DNA of 64,000 nucleotides, from NCBI RefSeq assembly GCF_014646195.1, contig NZ_BMMZ01000004.1:372001-436000 (forward strand), read 5' to 3'. Origin of the DNA: Microlunatus endophyticus (lineage in GTDB: Bacteria; Actinomycetota; Actinomycetes; Propionibacteriales; Propionibacteriaceae). Made by a program: the position numbers and the translations under genes. Shown piece by piece: positions 49,941-58,994 of the stretch. The notes beneath the pieces were generated by a model, which was not told the DNA's origin, ran no database searches, and worked only from the letters and a program-made list of their open reading frames with translations. The first letter of the stretch is position 1, and every line of letters starts with the position of its first letter.

Positions 49941-50446
49941 TCAGCCACGATCTGCCGTGATCGACTCCACATCGCCGGGAAGGGCTTGATCCAACGCCCT
50001 CCAGACGGTCCGGTAGTCGATGAGTTCGTACTCGTGCGCCATGACCTTGCGCATGCCCATGATCTTCCGCCGTTCGACTTCTGGATGTGCGCTGGTCAGG
50101 GCATCGGGCAGACGGGACACAGCCTCTCCGATGCGATGCAGCAGCGCTTCGGCGACCACCGGCACAGCATCCTTGATCCGATCGACCCGGACGCACCATC
50201 GGAGATCACATCGACAGGAACTCCAAGCAAGCTCTCCAGTACCTCGGTCAGTCCGATCTGGTCATACACCGTTGCCTCGTCGGAGAAGTGGATGAGCACG
50301 TCGAGGTCGGACGCGGTTGTATCCGAGCTGGCTGCGACTGAGCCGAACACCCGAATATCGCTGGCGTGAAACTCTCCGGCGACGGCGACGATCTCTTCCC
50401 GTAGCTGTTCCAGCAAGACCGACGGCAGGACCTGGGTTGCATCCAC
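49941..50446 (-). pseudogene. collapsed MNT/HEPN toxin-antitoxin remnant
   Basis: From 50446 the minus strand encodes an MNT nucleotidyltransferase (FGSVAASSDTTASDLDVLIH, the GSxxx...SDxD active site), ending VPVDVISDGASGS. The MNT tail (DRIKDAVPV) and then a HEPN domain (VAEALLHRIGEAVSRLPDAL, MRKVMAHEYELIDYRTVW, with the R-x4-H RNase motif) continue in a second frame to 49941. The first 35-40 residues of HEPN are missing, so a deletion and frameshift fused the two. HEPN/MNT pairs are RNase toxin plus AMPylating antitoxin; this one is probably inactive. Confidence 0.75.
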
Positions 50447-50764
50447 GGTGCGCGAGGGTGGAATCGCTGGGAGTCAGCGCATATACATTCCGCCCAGTGC
50501 TCGTCGATCACACGGGAATACTCCCCGCCCGGCTCCGGTTGTGCAGTTTGATCGGTGCGGGACAGTGTCCCCGGGCCCCATCTATTGCCCTCGCGGAATA
50601 CCGTTCGGCTGGAACCGCGTCGCGCCACTCGCCGAGAGGCGACCGCCGTACCGGTCACAAACGTCGAGGGTCTGCGTTCCCGCGGGGACGCAGACCCTTC
50701 TGCGTTGCTGGGAGCCCGGCCGGCAACGATTGCGTCTCCTAGCCGCTCGTACTAATTTTTGACC
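50447..50764. other. intergenic region with large hairpin
   Basis: No gene seen. At 50667-50698 AGGGTCTGCGTTCCC and GGGGACGCAGACCCT form a 15-bp stem with one G-U pair and a 2-base centre (an 11-bp perfect outer stem). It may terminate transcription approaching the ABC pair or be a palindromic repeat. TACTAA near 50749-50754 is -10-like for a leaderless GTG at 50765. Confidence 0.5.
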
Positions 50765-51532
50765 GTGCGTACAAACCAGGCGGAAGAGGCGTTCCACCTT
50801 GACGGGTTGACCAAGCACTTCGGGGATTTCACGGCGGTCGACCAGGTCGGGTTGTCGATCCCGGTCGGATCGTTCTTCGGCCTGGTCGGTCCCAACGGCG
50901 CCGGCAAGACCACCCTGCTCTCGATGGCGGTCGGGCTCATCCGACCCGACTCCGGCACCTCGGCAGTCCACGGACATGATCTCTGGCAGGCGCCGAAGGA
51001 GGCCAAGGCCGCGCTCGGGGTGCTGCTGGAGGGCGACATGCTGCCGCGCCGGCTGACCGGTGCCGAACTGCTCACCTACGTCGGCCTGCTCCGAGGGATG
51101 AAGTCCGCAGAGGTCGCCGACCGCAGTGCCGAGGTGCTGCGTGCGCTGGACCTGGTCAGCGCTGCCGACGTCGTGGTCGCCGACTACTCGACCGGGATGC
51201 GGAAGAAGATCGCACTGGCCGCCGCGCTGTTGCACGGGCCGAGCGTCCTGGTGCTCGACGAGCCGTTCGAGGCCGTCGATCCGGTCTCCGCGGCAACCAT
51301 CCGCTCGATCCTGACCGGCTATGTCGCCCGGGGTGGGACCGTCGTCTTCTCCAGCCACGTGATGGCGCTGGTGGAGCTGCTGTGCGATCGGGTCGCCGTG
51401 CTGGACGCCGGCCGGGTCGTCGCCCACGGGACCTTGGACGAGGTCCGCGGCGGCGGTTCGCTCGAAGACGCCTTCGCTCACCTGGTCGGAGCCCAACCCA
51501 CCGCGGAAACCCTGTCGTGGTTCAGATTCTGA
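50765..51532 (+). CDS. ABC transporter ATPase (drug/Na-export type)
   Basis: A 255-aa ATPase: FHLDGLTKHFGDFTAVDQVG, Walker A GPNGAGKTT (about 42-50), signature YSTGMRKKI (degenerate LSGGQ, usual in this class), Walker B VLVLDEPFEAVDP and switch FSSHVM. It partners the overlapping membrane protein to form an exporter. No Shine-Dalgarno precedes GTG 50765 or TTG 50759; a -10-like TACTAA suggests a leaderless message. Substrate unknown. Confidence 0.9.
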   Translation: MRTNQAEEAFHLDGLTKHFGDFTAVDQVGLSIPVGSFFGLVGPNGAGKTTLLSMAVGLIRPDSGTSAVHGHDLWQAPKEAKAALGVLLEGDMLPRRLTGAELLTYVGLLRGMKSAEVADRSAEVLRALDLVSAADVVVADYSTGMRKKIALAAALLHGPSVLVLDEPFEAVDPVSAATIRSILTGYVARGGTVVFSSHVMALVELLCDRVAVLDAGRVVAHGTLDEVRGGGSLEDAFAHLVGAQPTAETLSWFRF

Positions 51533-53055
51533 TGGGGATGCGGGCCGCCGCCCTGCGCAACGCCCGCCAGTCACGGTTCGGCACCGTCGCGCTGTTGGCT
51601 GCCGGCGTCTTCGGTCTGTTGGTCGCCGTGTCGACGCTGCTGTTCGGCATCACCACATCGGCCAGGGGGACCGGCGGTGCCGCCCAGCTGGGGCTGCTCA
51701 GCCTGAGCTGGATGGCCGGTCGGATCGGATTCGCGGCCTTCTCCGGTGGCGATCCGGCAGTCCCGCTCGATCTCTTCCGGACCATCCCGGTCGGGCGCCG
51801 TATCCTCGCCAGATCGCTGGCGCTGCTCGGGTTCGCCGATGTGGCGACGGTTCTGCTCGGCATCGCACTGGCCGGCACGGTCGCGTACGGCTTCCGGCGG
51901 GACCCGGTCGCCGGTCTTGTCGGCATCCTCGGCACGGCGCTGACCTTGATCATGATCGGGCTGCTCGGGACTATCGTCGCTGCGGCGGTCCCGGTCGGTT
52001 CGCGTCGCCGCCAGGATCTGGGGACGCTGCTGTCGGCAGCGGTGATCAGCGGGGTCGTCGTGCTGGGCACCCTGATCCAGCCGCTGCTGGCGTTGCTGGC
52101 GGACGGACGCCCCCGGGCGCTGGTGATCATGGTCGAGATCCTGCCGAGCGGTTGGTCCGCAGATGCCACGTCGGCCGCAGCCGCCGGCCACCTCGCAGGC
52201 ACCCTGCTCCCGCTCGCCGCACTGGCTGCCGGCTGCGCCGTGCTCTACCGCTGGTGGCCGTACGTCCTGGACGCGCGACTGCTGTCCCAGGCCACCTCGT
52301 CCCGGCACGTACGCTCCCGGTCGCGCCGCCGGGTGCTACCCGCAACTGCCACCGGTGCGGTGATATGCCGCGAACTCCGGCTGTGGATCCGCGATCCCAA
52401 CCGGGCCGGATTCCTGCTCGTCGCGGTGGTCGTTGGGCTCGGCGTCTGCGTCGTTCCGTTGATCAGCCAGGGCACTCGGGTGCTGCTGCCGTTCGCCGGC
52501 TGCGGAACGGCCATCATCGCCGGTGCAGTCGCCGGCAACGGCTACGGTTTCGACGGCGCGGCGATGGCCGTCCTGCTCGACACCGGAGCCGAACGCGCCG
52601 ACGTCCGCGGCCGTCAGCTGGCCTGGCTGCTGCTGCTCGGTCCCTACGCGCTCGCGCTCACCGTGGTCGGCGGGCTGCTCGGCGGGCAGCCCTGGGCGCT
52701 GCCGTGGTCCTATGGCCTGCTCGCGGCGATCCTCGGCGGGGCCGCCGGCGTCATCCCACTCAGCTCGGTGGTCGCCCCTCAACCCTTGGATGCCAACGGT
52801 TCGCCCGGCCCGACCTGGGTGGTCAAGACGTACGCGTCGATCGTCCTGATCGCGCTCTCGACCACCCCGACCCTTGCCGTGCTGATCATCGGGCGGGCGG
52901 TCGGCAGTTCCCTGATCACTTGGCTGGCTGTCGCGATCGGGGTGATCACCGGGACGGTCGCGATCATGGTCCTCGGTCGCCTGGCGGGCAGCCGTGCCGT
53001 GGCCGGCGGACCGGAGATCTACCAGGCGCTCTCCCAAGCAGGTTTCAGGAAATAG
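51517..53055 (+). CDS. ABC transporter permease, exporter type
   Basis: A 512-aa membrane protein with about twelve hydrophobic segments (TVALLAAGVFGLLVAVSTLL first; ITWLAVAIGVITGTVAIMVL last), lacking soluble domains. It probably forms the channel for the preceding ATPase; the genes overlap. Start is GTG 51517 or ATG 51532 (the latter overlapping the stop as TGATG). No close family recognised beyond ABC-2-like permeases. It is convergent with the TetR gene. Confidence 0.83.
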   Translation: MVQILMGMRAAALRNARQSRFGTVALLAAGVFGLLVAVSTLLFGITTSARGTGGAAQLGLLSLSWMAGRIGFAAFSGGDPAVPLDLFRTIPVGRRILARSLALLGFADVATVLLGIALAGTVAYGFRRDPVAGLVGILGTALTLIMIGLLGTIVAAAVPVGSRRRQDLGTLLSAAVISGVVVLGTLIQPLLALLADGRPRALVIMVEILPSGWSADATSAAAAGHLAGTLLPLAALAAGCAVLYRWWPYVLDARLLSQATSSRHVRSRSRRRVLPATATGAVICRELRLWIRDPNRAGFLLVAVVVGLGVCVVPLISQGTRVLLPFAGCGTAIIAGAVAGNGYGFDGAAMAVLLDTGAERADVRGRQLAWLLLLGPYALALTVVGGLLGGQPWALPWSYGLLAAILGGAAGVIPLSSVVAPQPLDANGSPGPTWVVKTYASIVLIALSTTPTLAVLIIGRAVGSSLITWLAVAIGVITGTVAIMVLGRLAGSRAVAGGPEIYQALSQAGFRK

Positions 53056-53061
53056 CGTTCC

Positions 53062-53679
53062 TCAGGATTTGATCATCCTCGTCACGAGAGTGATCAACTC
53101 CTCTCCGAAGCCGGCCACGTCCAGGTCTGGTTCGGTCTGCAGGCGATTGGTGACGGTATCGATCGACGCACGGATGATCACCGCTACCGTCCGGGGTGAG
53201 AACTCGGCGAACTCACCGGCCTGCTGGCCCTGGCCCAACAACTGCTCGAGGCTCGTCAGCGCATCCTGGTGCGAGGCCGCGAAGACCGCGCCCGCCTCGG
53301 GTGCGGTCCGGGCGTTCACCAGCACCTCGACCAGCGCCAGCGCCTCGTCGCGGTTCTGGTCCAGGTAGGCGATGTTCGTCGTGATGTAGGTCCGCAGGGC
53401 ATCGGTGTAGGAGGTCGCATGTCCCATCTGGGCGGTCATGAACGCGGTCGCGTTGTCCAGGATGCGCCGCACGACTTCTTCGAGCACCTCGGACTTGGAG
53501 CCGAAGTGGTAGCCGATGACGCCTTTGCTGACCCCGATCTGTGTCGCGATGGAGGCCAGGGACGTCCCGGAGAACCCGTCCCGGGACAGCACCTGGACGG
53601 CAGCGTCGGTGATCTGCTCGCGTCGTGCCTGTTCCACGAAGGACCGCTTCTGCCCGTCCGGACGATTTGTTGACCGCAT
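53062..53679 (-). CDS. TetR-family regulator
   Basis: A 205-aa repressor. HTH at about 20-65: ITDAAVQVLSRDGFSGTSLA, SIATQIGVSKGVIGYHFGSK, then a helical ligand domain (LVEVLVNARTAPEAGAVFAA). ATG 53679 is the best start; the frame is open upstream without coding bias. It lies tail-to-tail with the ABC permease and head-to-head (50 bases) with DUF805, so it could control either. Confidence 0.87.
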   Translation of the reverse strand: MRSTNRPDGQKRSFVEQARREQITDAAVQVLSRDGFSGTSLASIATQIGVSKGVIGYHFGSKSEVLEEVVRRILDNATAFMTAQMGHATSYTDALRTYITTNIAYLDQNRDEALALVEVLVNARTAPEAGAVFAASHQDALTSLEQLLGQGQQAGEFAEFSPRTVAVIIRASIDTVTNRLQTEPDLDVAGFGEELITLVTRMIKS

Positions 53680-53729
53680 GGGCAAAAACCCTACCGCGCC
53701 GGACAACTGGGGGGAGTACCGTTCTGACC

Positions 53730-54197
53730 ATGGGGACAGAAAGTTATCCGGCCGGTCAGATCGAGGGTCACGATAACGGCGGCGCACTCTACGGAGCGAC
53801 CCCGCCGCAGGCGTGGCGACGTTTCGTCACGAGGTACGTCGTCTTCTCCGGCCGGGCGAGCCGGTCGGAGTTCTGGTGGTGGATGCTCGCGTTCGTCGTC
53901 GTGAGCATCGTGCTCTCGTTCGTCAACAAGGCGGTCGTCGGTCCGGCGCCGACCGATCCGGACCAGGTACTGCACTACACGCTGCAGACCTCGGTGCTCA
54001 CGACGATCTGGTCGCTGATCAACTTCGTCGGTGCGGCATCGCTGACAGTCCGCCGTTTGCATGACATCGGCCGGTCCGGCTGGTGGTGGTTCATCCAGCT
54101 GGTCCCTGTCATCGGCTCGATCGTGATGATCATCTTCGTGCTGCTGCCTCCTCGGCAGCCGATCACAACCTCGCCGTCTGGTCCGGATCGCCGATGA
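53730..54197 (+). CDS. DUF805 membrane protein
   Basis: A 155-aa protein with the DUF805 pattern: YVVFSGRASRSEFWWWMLAF (about 36-55), SLTVRRLHDIGRSGWWWFIQ (about 103-122) and a last helix PVIGSIVMIIFVLLPP. About four membrane helices; function unknown. A GGGGGAG lies 13 bases before ATG 53730. Its 3' end overlaps the convergent ABC exporter by 35 bases. Confidence 0.87.
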   Translation: MGTESYPAGQIEGHDNGGALYGATPPQAWRRFVTRYVVFSGRASRSEFWWWMLAFVVVSIVLSFVNKAVVGPAPTDPDQVLHYTLQTSVLTTIWSLINFVGAASLTVRRLHDIGRSGWWWFIQLVPVIGSIVMIIFVLLPPRQPITTSPSGPDRR

Positions 54198-57100
54198 AAG
54201 TCCGCCACAGCGAGGCGTAGCCGCCGTCCAGCCTCAGCAGGTCCTCGTGTGATCCGTCCTCTGCCACCTTGCCGTGCTCGATGTAGAGGATCCGGTCTGC
54301 CCGGGCTGCGGTGGTCAGCCGGTGCGCCACCACGATGGTGGTGCGTTCCTCGGCCAGCTGCTCGGTGGCCCGCGTGACCATCGCCTCGCTCCGCAGGTCG
54401 AGAGCCGCAGTGGCCTCGTCCAGCAGCAGGATCGCCGGCTTCACCAGCTCGGCCCGGGCCAGCGCGACCAGCTGTCGCTGACCGGCCGACAGGTTGCGGC
54501 CGCGCTCGGCCACCGGTGCCAGGTAGCCGCCGTTGAGATGGCTGATCATCTCGTGCGCACCGACGGCGCGCGCCGCGGCCTCGACCTCGGCGTCGGTCGC
54601 GTCCGGACGGCCGTACGCGATCTGCTCGCGGATGTTGCCCGGGAAGAGATAGCTCTCCTGCGGCACCAGCCCGATGTGCTGGCGGTATCGGGACAGTTCA
54701 AGATCACGAATGTCGTGATCATCGATCCGCAGATTCCCGTCGGTCAGGTCGTAGAAGCGCTCGACCAGCTTGACGATCGTGGACTTCCCGGCACCCGTCT
54801 CGCCGACCAGTGCAATGGTCTGGCCCGGCTCGATCACCAGGTTGACGCCGTCCATGGCCGGACGCTTGGCGCGCTCGTACTGGAACACCGCCTGCTCGAG
54901 GGTGATCTTGCCGTGCACCGTCTCCAGTACCACCGGATGCTCCGAGGGCGGGGTGGATGTCGGTGTGCTCAGCAGGTCGCGGATCCGCTGCAGACCGACC
55001 ATCGCCTGCTGATAGCCGTCGAAGACCTGCGAAAGGTTCTGGATCGGGCTGAAGAGCAGATCGATGTAGAGCAGGTAGGCGATCAGGCCGCCCGCGGTGA
55101 TCAAGCTGTTGTGGAACTGCGTCGCTGCCAGGCCGAGCACCAGGGCGCCGGCGATGTTGGACAGGAACTGCACGAACGGGAAGAACACCGAAACATAGCG
55201 CTGGCCCGTCACCCGGCTGCGCCGGTAGGCGTCGGAGAGGTTGGCGAACCGATCGGCGTTGAATTCTTCGCGGGTGAAGGACTGCGTGATCCGTAGGCCG
55301 GCGACGTTCTCCTGGAAGTCGGCGTTGACAATCGAGATCTGCTCGCGAGCGATCCGGTAGACCCGGGCGCTCATCCGCCGGAAGACCACCGTCGAGACCA
55401 CCAGCAGCGGGACGACCAGCCCGACCACCATCATCAGCTTCAGGTTCAAGATCAACAGCGCGATCAGGATGCCGAAGAAGGACAACAGGCTGACCACCGC
55501 GGTGACCAGACCGGTCTGCAGGAAGGACGACAGTGCGTCGACGTCGGTCGTCATCCTGGTCAGGATCCGGCCGCCCATCTCGCGCTCGTAGTAGTCAAGA
55601 CCGAGGCGCTGCAGGTGGCTGAAGATCTTGACCCGCAACGTGTACAGGAATCGTTCACCGGTACGACCGGTGATCCGCATCGAGCCGATCTGGATGACCC
55701 AGTCGATCAGCACCACCATCAGGGCCAGTGCGGAGGCGACCCAGACGGCAGACATCATCTGCCGGTTCACGCCGTCGTCGATACCGTTCCTGATCAGCAC
55801 CGGGATCACCAGGCCGCACAGCGCATCGACCGCCACCAGCACCAGACCTGCGATGAACGGCAGCCGGAATTTCGCCAACAGGGTGCCGAGCCGGAAATGA
55901 TCATCACTGGCGCGGGCGAATGCCGGGTCCACCTCCGGCTTGGCGTCGGCCGGCGGCAGCTTCTCCAGTGCGTCCAGCAGCTCCTTGGTCGGCGGCATCG
56001 AGGCCATGCCCGACATCAGCCCAGGCCCGCCGCCACGCCCGCCCATGCCGCCGCGACTGCCGACCCGGCTCAACCGGTCGGCCAGCAGCGGATCGTCCGC
56101 TCCGCCGGGAACCTTGGACTTGTCCCACAGCTCCGCCGTGACGCCGGTCGGGCCTGTGGGCTGCGGATCGGAGTCGACGAGGTCAGCCGAATCCGGCCCG
56201 GCCAGCAGCTCCCGGAACAGGGGCGAGCGCTGCTCGAGCTCGGCGAAGGTGCCGGTGTCGACGATCCGGCCGCCGTCCATCACCGCGATCCGGTCGGCCA
56301 GCTGCAGGGTCGACCGGCGGTGCGCCATCACCAGCGTCGTGCGGCCGTGCAACAACTCGTGCAACGTGTCGTGGATCTCCGCCTCGATCCGGGCGTCGAT
56401 CGCCGACGTGGCATCGTCGAGAACCAGGATCTCGGGATTGGTCAGGATCGCCCGTGCCAGCGCCACCCGCTGGCGCTGGCCGCCGGACAAGGTCAGGCCC
56501 TGCTCGCCGACCACGGTGTCGTAGCCCTGGGGAAGCTCGGCGATGAAGTCGTGCGCCCGGGCCGCACGGGCGGCTTGCTCGACCCGCTCCCTGGAGGCGT
56601 CGGGACGGCCGTACGCGACATTGGCCGCGACGCTCTGGCTGAAGAGGAAACTCTCCTCCATCGCGGTGCCGATCGATGAGCGCAACGACTTCAGCGTCAG
56701 GTGGCTGACATCCTGGCCGTCGATCGTGATCGTGCCCTGCCAGGTGTCGTAGAACCGCGGCAGCAGGTGCGACACCGTGCTCTTGCCGGATCCGGAACTG
56801 CCGACGAGCGCCAGCGTCTCGCCCGGCTCGACCGTCAGGCTGAAACCGTCGAGGACCGGCTGGCCGGGCACATAACCGAAAGTGACGTTGTCGAAGTGGA
56901 TCCGTCCCGGACCCGGCTGCAGCGGTCGCGCGTCCGACGCCTCCTTGATCTCCGGCTTGGTGTCGATCAGATCCAGGACGCGGATCACCGAGGCCCGGGC
57001 CTGCTGTCCGGTGGTCAGCAACATGCTCACCAGGCGCACCGGACCGGACATCTGGGTGACATAGGTGGAGAACGCCAGGAAGGTGCCCAGCGTCAGGTGA

Positions 57101-57975
57101 CCGCGGATCGCCAGAAAGCCGCCCAGCGCGAGCACGCCGACGGTTCCCAGCTGCGGCACCGCCGACATCGCCGGGTTGAAGAAGCTGTTGAGCTTGATGG
57201 TCCGCACCCGCGCGCCGAAAAGCCGCTGGCTGATCCGGTCGATCCGGTTGAGCTCCTGCTGCTCCTGGCCGAAGCCCTTGACCACGCGCACCCCGGTGGT
57301 TGCGGCCTCGACCGCGCCGGCCAGTTCGGCTTCGTACTGCTGGGCGTACCAGCTGGCGGGGAAGAGCTTCGAACGGCTCCGGGTGCCCAGGATCCACAGC
57401 GCCGGCACCGTCGCCAACGCGATCAGGGCGAGCACCGGGGACAGCTTGAACATCACGGTGATCGAGACCACGAAGAGCACCAGGTTGCCGGTCATGTTCG
57501 GCAGCATCTGCAGCAGCGCCTGCACGATGTTCAGGTCCGAGATCGCCCGGCCGACGACCTGGCCGGTGTCCAGCTCGTCCTGGCGCTTGCCGTCCAGCTC
57601 GGTCATCGTGCCGAAGACGTCGGTCCGCATCGCGTGCTGGACGTCGACCGCCAGCTGGCCGCCCTTGAAACGGCGCAGATAGGTCAGGACGAAGACCACC
57701 GCCGAAGCGACGATCAACAGCACCAGCCACGGCATCAGCCGTTGGGTGGGTTTGAGAATGACGTGGTCGATGATCTCGCGCTGGATCAGCGGCAACATCA
57801 CCATGATCGTCTGGCCGACAATCCCGGCGCCGAAGGCGATCAGAACCTGGCTCTTGAACCGCCAGCAATAGCCGGCGACCCGGCGGATCCAACGATCCGC
57901 GGCCCGGCCGGTCACGCCGCCCATGGCGGCCGTCGTCGTGGTGGCGGGTTTTTCGGTCGTGAGCGTCTGCGTCAC
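54163..57975 (-). CDS. single-chain heterodimer-type ABC exporter (TMD-NBD-TMD-NBD)
   Basis: A 1270-aa fusion of two MsbA-like half-transporters. TMD1 about 30-340; NBD1 with Walker A GSSGSGKS (392-399), LSGGQ (496-500), Walker B ILVLD followed by Asp521 in place of the catalytic Glu, and H552; its Q-loop is AMEES instead of PQES. A Gly/Met-rich linker (about 590-690) leads to TMD2 and NBD2 with GETGAGKS, LSAGQ, ILLLDEATAALD and VVAHRLT. So one ATP site is degenerate, as in TM287/288-type heterodimers; mycobacterial Rv0194 is a comparable fused exporter. GTG 57975 overlaps the MarR stop. Likely drug or lipid export. Confidence 0.93.
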   Translation of the reverse strand: MTQTLTTEKPATTTTAAMGGVTGRAADRWIRRVAGYCWRFKSQVLIAFGAGIVGQTIMVMLPLIQREIIDHVILKPTQRLMPWLVLLIVASAVVFVLTYLRRFKGGQLAVDVQHAMRTDVFGTMTELDGKRQDELDTGQVVGRAISDLNIVQALLQMLPNMTGNLVLFVVSITVMFKLSPVLALIALATVPALWILGTRSRSKLFPASWYAQQYEAELAGAVEAATTGVRVVKGFGQEQQELNRIDRISQRLFGARVRTIKLNSFFNPAMSAVPQLGTVGVLALGGFLAIRGHLTLGTFLAFSTYVTQMSGPVRLVSMLLTTGQQARASVIRVLDLIDTKPEIKEASDARPLQPGPGRIHFDNVTFGYVPGQPVLDGFSLTVEPGETLALVGSSGSGKSTVSHLLPRFYDTWQGTITIDGQDVSHLTLKSLRSSIGTAMEESFLFSQSVAANVAYGRPDASRERVEQAARAARAHDFIAELPQGYDTVVGEQGLTLSGGQRQRVALARAILTNPEILVLDDATSAIDARIEAEIHDTLHELLHGRTTLVMAHRRSTLQLADRIAVMDGGRIVDTGTFAELEQRSPLFRELLAGPDSADLVDSDPQPTGPTGVTAELWDKSKVPGGADDPLLADRLSRVGSRGGMGGRGGGPGLMSGMASMPPTKELLDALEKLPPADAKPEVDPAFARASDDHFRLGTLLAKFRLPFIAGLVLVAVDALCGLVIPVLIRNGIDDGVNRQMMSAVWVASALALMVVLIDWVIQIGSMRITGRTGERFLYTLRVKIFSHLQRLGLDYYEREMGGRILTRMTTDVDALSSFLQTGLVTAVVSLLSFFGILIALLILNLKLMMVVGLVVPLLVVSTVVFRRMSARVYRIAREQISIVNADFQENVAGLRITQSFTREEFNADRFANLSDAYRRSRVTGQRYVSVFFPFVQFLSNIAGALVLGLAATQFHNSLITAGGLIAYLLYIDLLFSPIQNLSQVFDGYQQAMVGLQRIRDLLSTPTSTPPSEHPVVLETVHGKITLEQAVFQYERAKRPAMDGVNLVIEPGQTIALVGETGAGKSTIVKLVERFYDLTDGNLRIDDHDIRDLELSRYRQHIGLVPQESYLFPGNIREQIAYGRPDATDAEVEAAARAVGAHEMISHLNGGYLAPVAERGRNLSAGQRQLVALARAELVKPAILLLDEATAALDLRSEAMVTRATEQLAEERTTIVVAHRLTTAARADRILYIEHGKVAEDGSHEDLLRLDGGYASLWRTFIGDPDQTARL

Positions 57976-58439
57976 GCGCGGGCAACTCCTTCAAGTCGAT
58001 CGGTGCTGGGGGGATAGGTGCTGTTCAGTCGTACGACCCGTGCCGCCTCGAGGTCGGCAAGCAGGGTGCGCAACGCATCCGGGTCCGGCGCGTCGTCCAA
58101 CAGTTCGGTGAATTTGGCGGTGTAGATCCGCTCGGTCTCGGCCAGTGCTTGCTCGCCGGAAGCCGTGAGGTAGAGCCGTACGACCCGGCGGTCGGCCTTG
58201 TCGGTCTCCCGGACCAGATAGCCGGCACCGACCAGCCCGTCGGCCAGCGCAGTGAGCGTGGGCTTGCGGACGGCCAATCGCTCGGCCAGCCGGGCGGCGC
58301 GCTCGCCGCCCGCTGCGGCTCGGCGCATGATCCGAAATTGCGAGGTCGTCAGCGGGGCCTCCGTCCGCTCCAGCACCCGGGCCAGCCACAAGGTGGCCTC
58401 GACCGCAGACAGCAGATCGGGGTCCAGGTCGGGGGTCAT
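57972..58439 (-). CDS. MarR-family regulator
   Basis: A 155-aa winged-helix regulator: LTTSQFRIMRRAAAGGERAA, RLAERLAVRKPTLTALADGL (recognition helix about 58-72) and the wing ETDKADRRVVRLYLTASGEQ. It overlaps the fused exporter gene (GTGA) and so presumably controls it. A perfect palindrome begins three bases before its start codon, suggesting autorepression and a leaderless or near-leaderless message. Confidence 0.92.
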   Translation of the reverse strand: MTPDLDPDLLSAVEATLWLARVLERTEAPLTTSQFRIMRRAAAGGERAARLAERLAVRKPTLTALADGLVGAGYLVRETDKADRRVVRLYLTASGEQALAETERIYTAKFTELLDDAPDPDALRTLLADLEAARVVRLNSTYPPSTDRLEGVARA

Positions 58440-58441
58440 GG

Positions 58442-58454
58442 TTAGACAGTCTAA
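58442..58454 (-). promoter_or_regulatory. MarR operator palindrome
   Basis: TTAGAC-A-GTCTAA, perfect 6-bp arms with a single central base, ends three bases upstream of the marR start. It overlaps a -10-like TAGACT on the minus strand, a suitable site for autorepression. Confidence 0.7.
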
Positions 58455-58531
58455 TAGTTAGTGCGCCTTTTGGTTAGTCGGGCTCTGTACGTCTCCTGTG
58501 GACGGGTGGCGGCCACGGATACGCTGCGGGT

Positions 58532-58987
58532 ATGGCCCCGCCGACTGACCTGCACAACGAGCAATCGCAGCGGCTGCTCGCCGCGTTCGGAGATCGCGGC
58601 AATGCAGCCCTGGTGACGATCGGCAAGTCCGGTCGACCTCACATCACCAACATCTCCTACGCCTTTGCCCCGGACACGGCGACCTTCCGGATCTCGCTCA
58701 CCGACTCCCGGGTCAAGACCCGCAACCTGCGCCGTGATCCGCGCGCGAGCCTGTATGTCACCGCCGCCGACCGCTGGCCCTACACGGTCGCCGACGGGAC
58801 GGCCGAGCTGAGCCCGGCCGCCGCTGATCCGCAGGACGCAACAGTCGAGGCGTTGATCGATCTCTACCGGGCCGTGTCCGGCAGCGAGCATCCGGACTGG
58901 GACGAATACCGGCAGGCGATGGTCGACGACGGCCGACTGGTGCTGACCGTACGTGTTGATCATGTCTACGGACTGGCCGGATCCTGA
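58532..58987 (+). CDS. PPOX-class, probably F420-dependent, oxidoreductase
   Basis: A 151-aa split-barrel flavin/deazaflavin enzyme: NAALVTIGKSGRPHITNISY, TFRISLTDSRVKTRNLRRDP and RASLYVTAADRWPYTVADGT are the cofactor strands, matching the TIGR03618-like F420 subgroup. ATG 58532 gives the family N-terminus. Substrate unknown. dgt starts seven bases after its stop. Confidence 0.87.
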   Translation: MAPPTDLHNEQSQRLLAAFGDRGNAALVTIGKSGRPHITNISYAFAPDTATFRISLTDSRVKTRNLRRDPRASLYVTAADRWPYTVADGTAELSPAAADPQDATVEALIDLYRAVSGSEHPDWDEYRQAMVDDGRLVLTVRVDHVYGLAGS

Positions 58988-58994
58988 GCGCCCG

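Noticed and set aside
50570..50720. Possible tRNA on the minus strand (GGTTCCAGCC T-loop-like)
   Set aside because: The purine after TTC is missing and no acceptor stem or anticodon arm could be folded.
50317..50742. 141-aa plus-strand frame over the HEPN/MNT remnant
   Set aside because: Opposite a recognisable MNT domain and Arg-rich without motifs.
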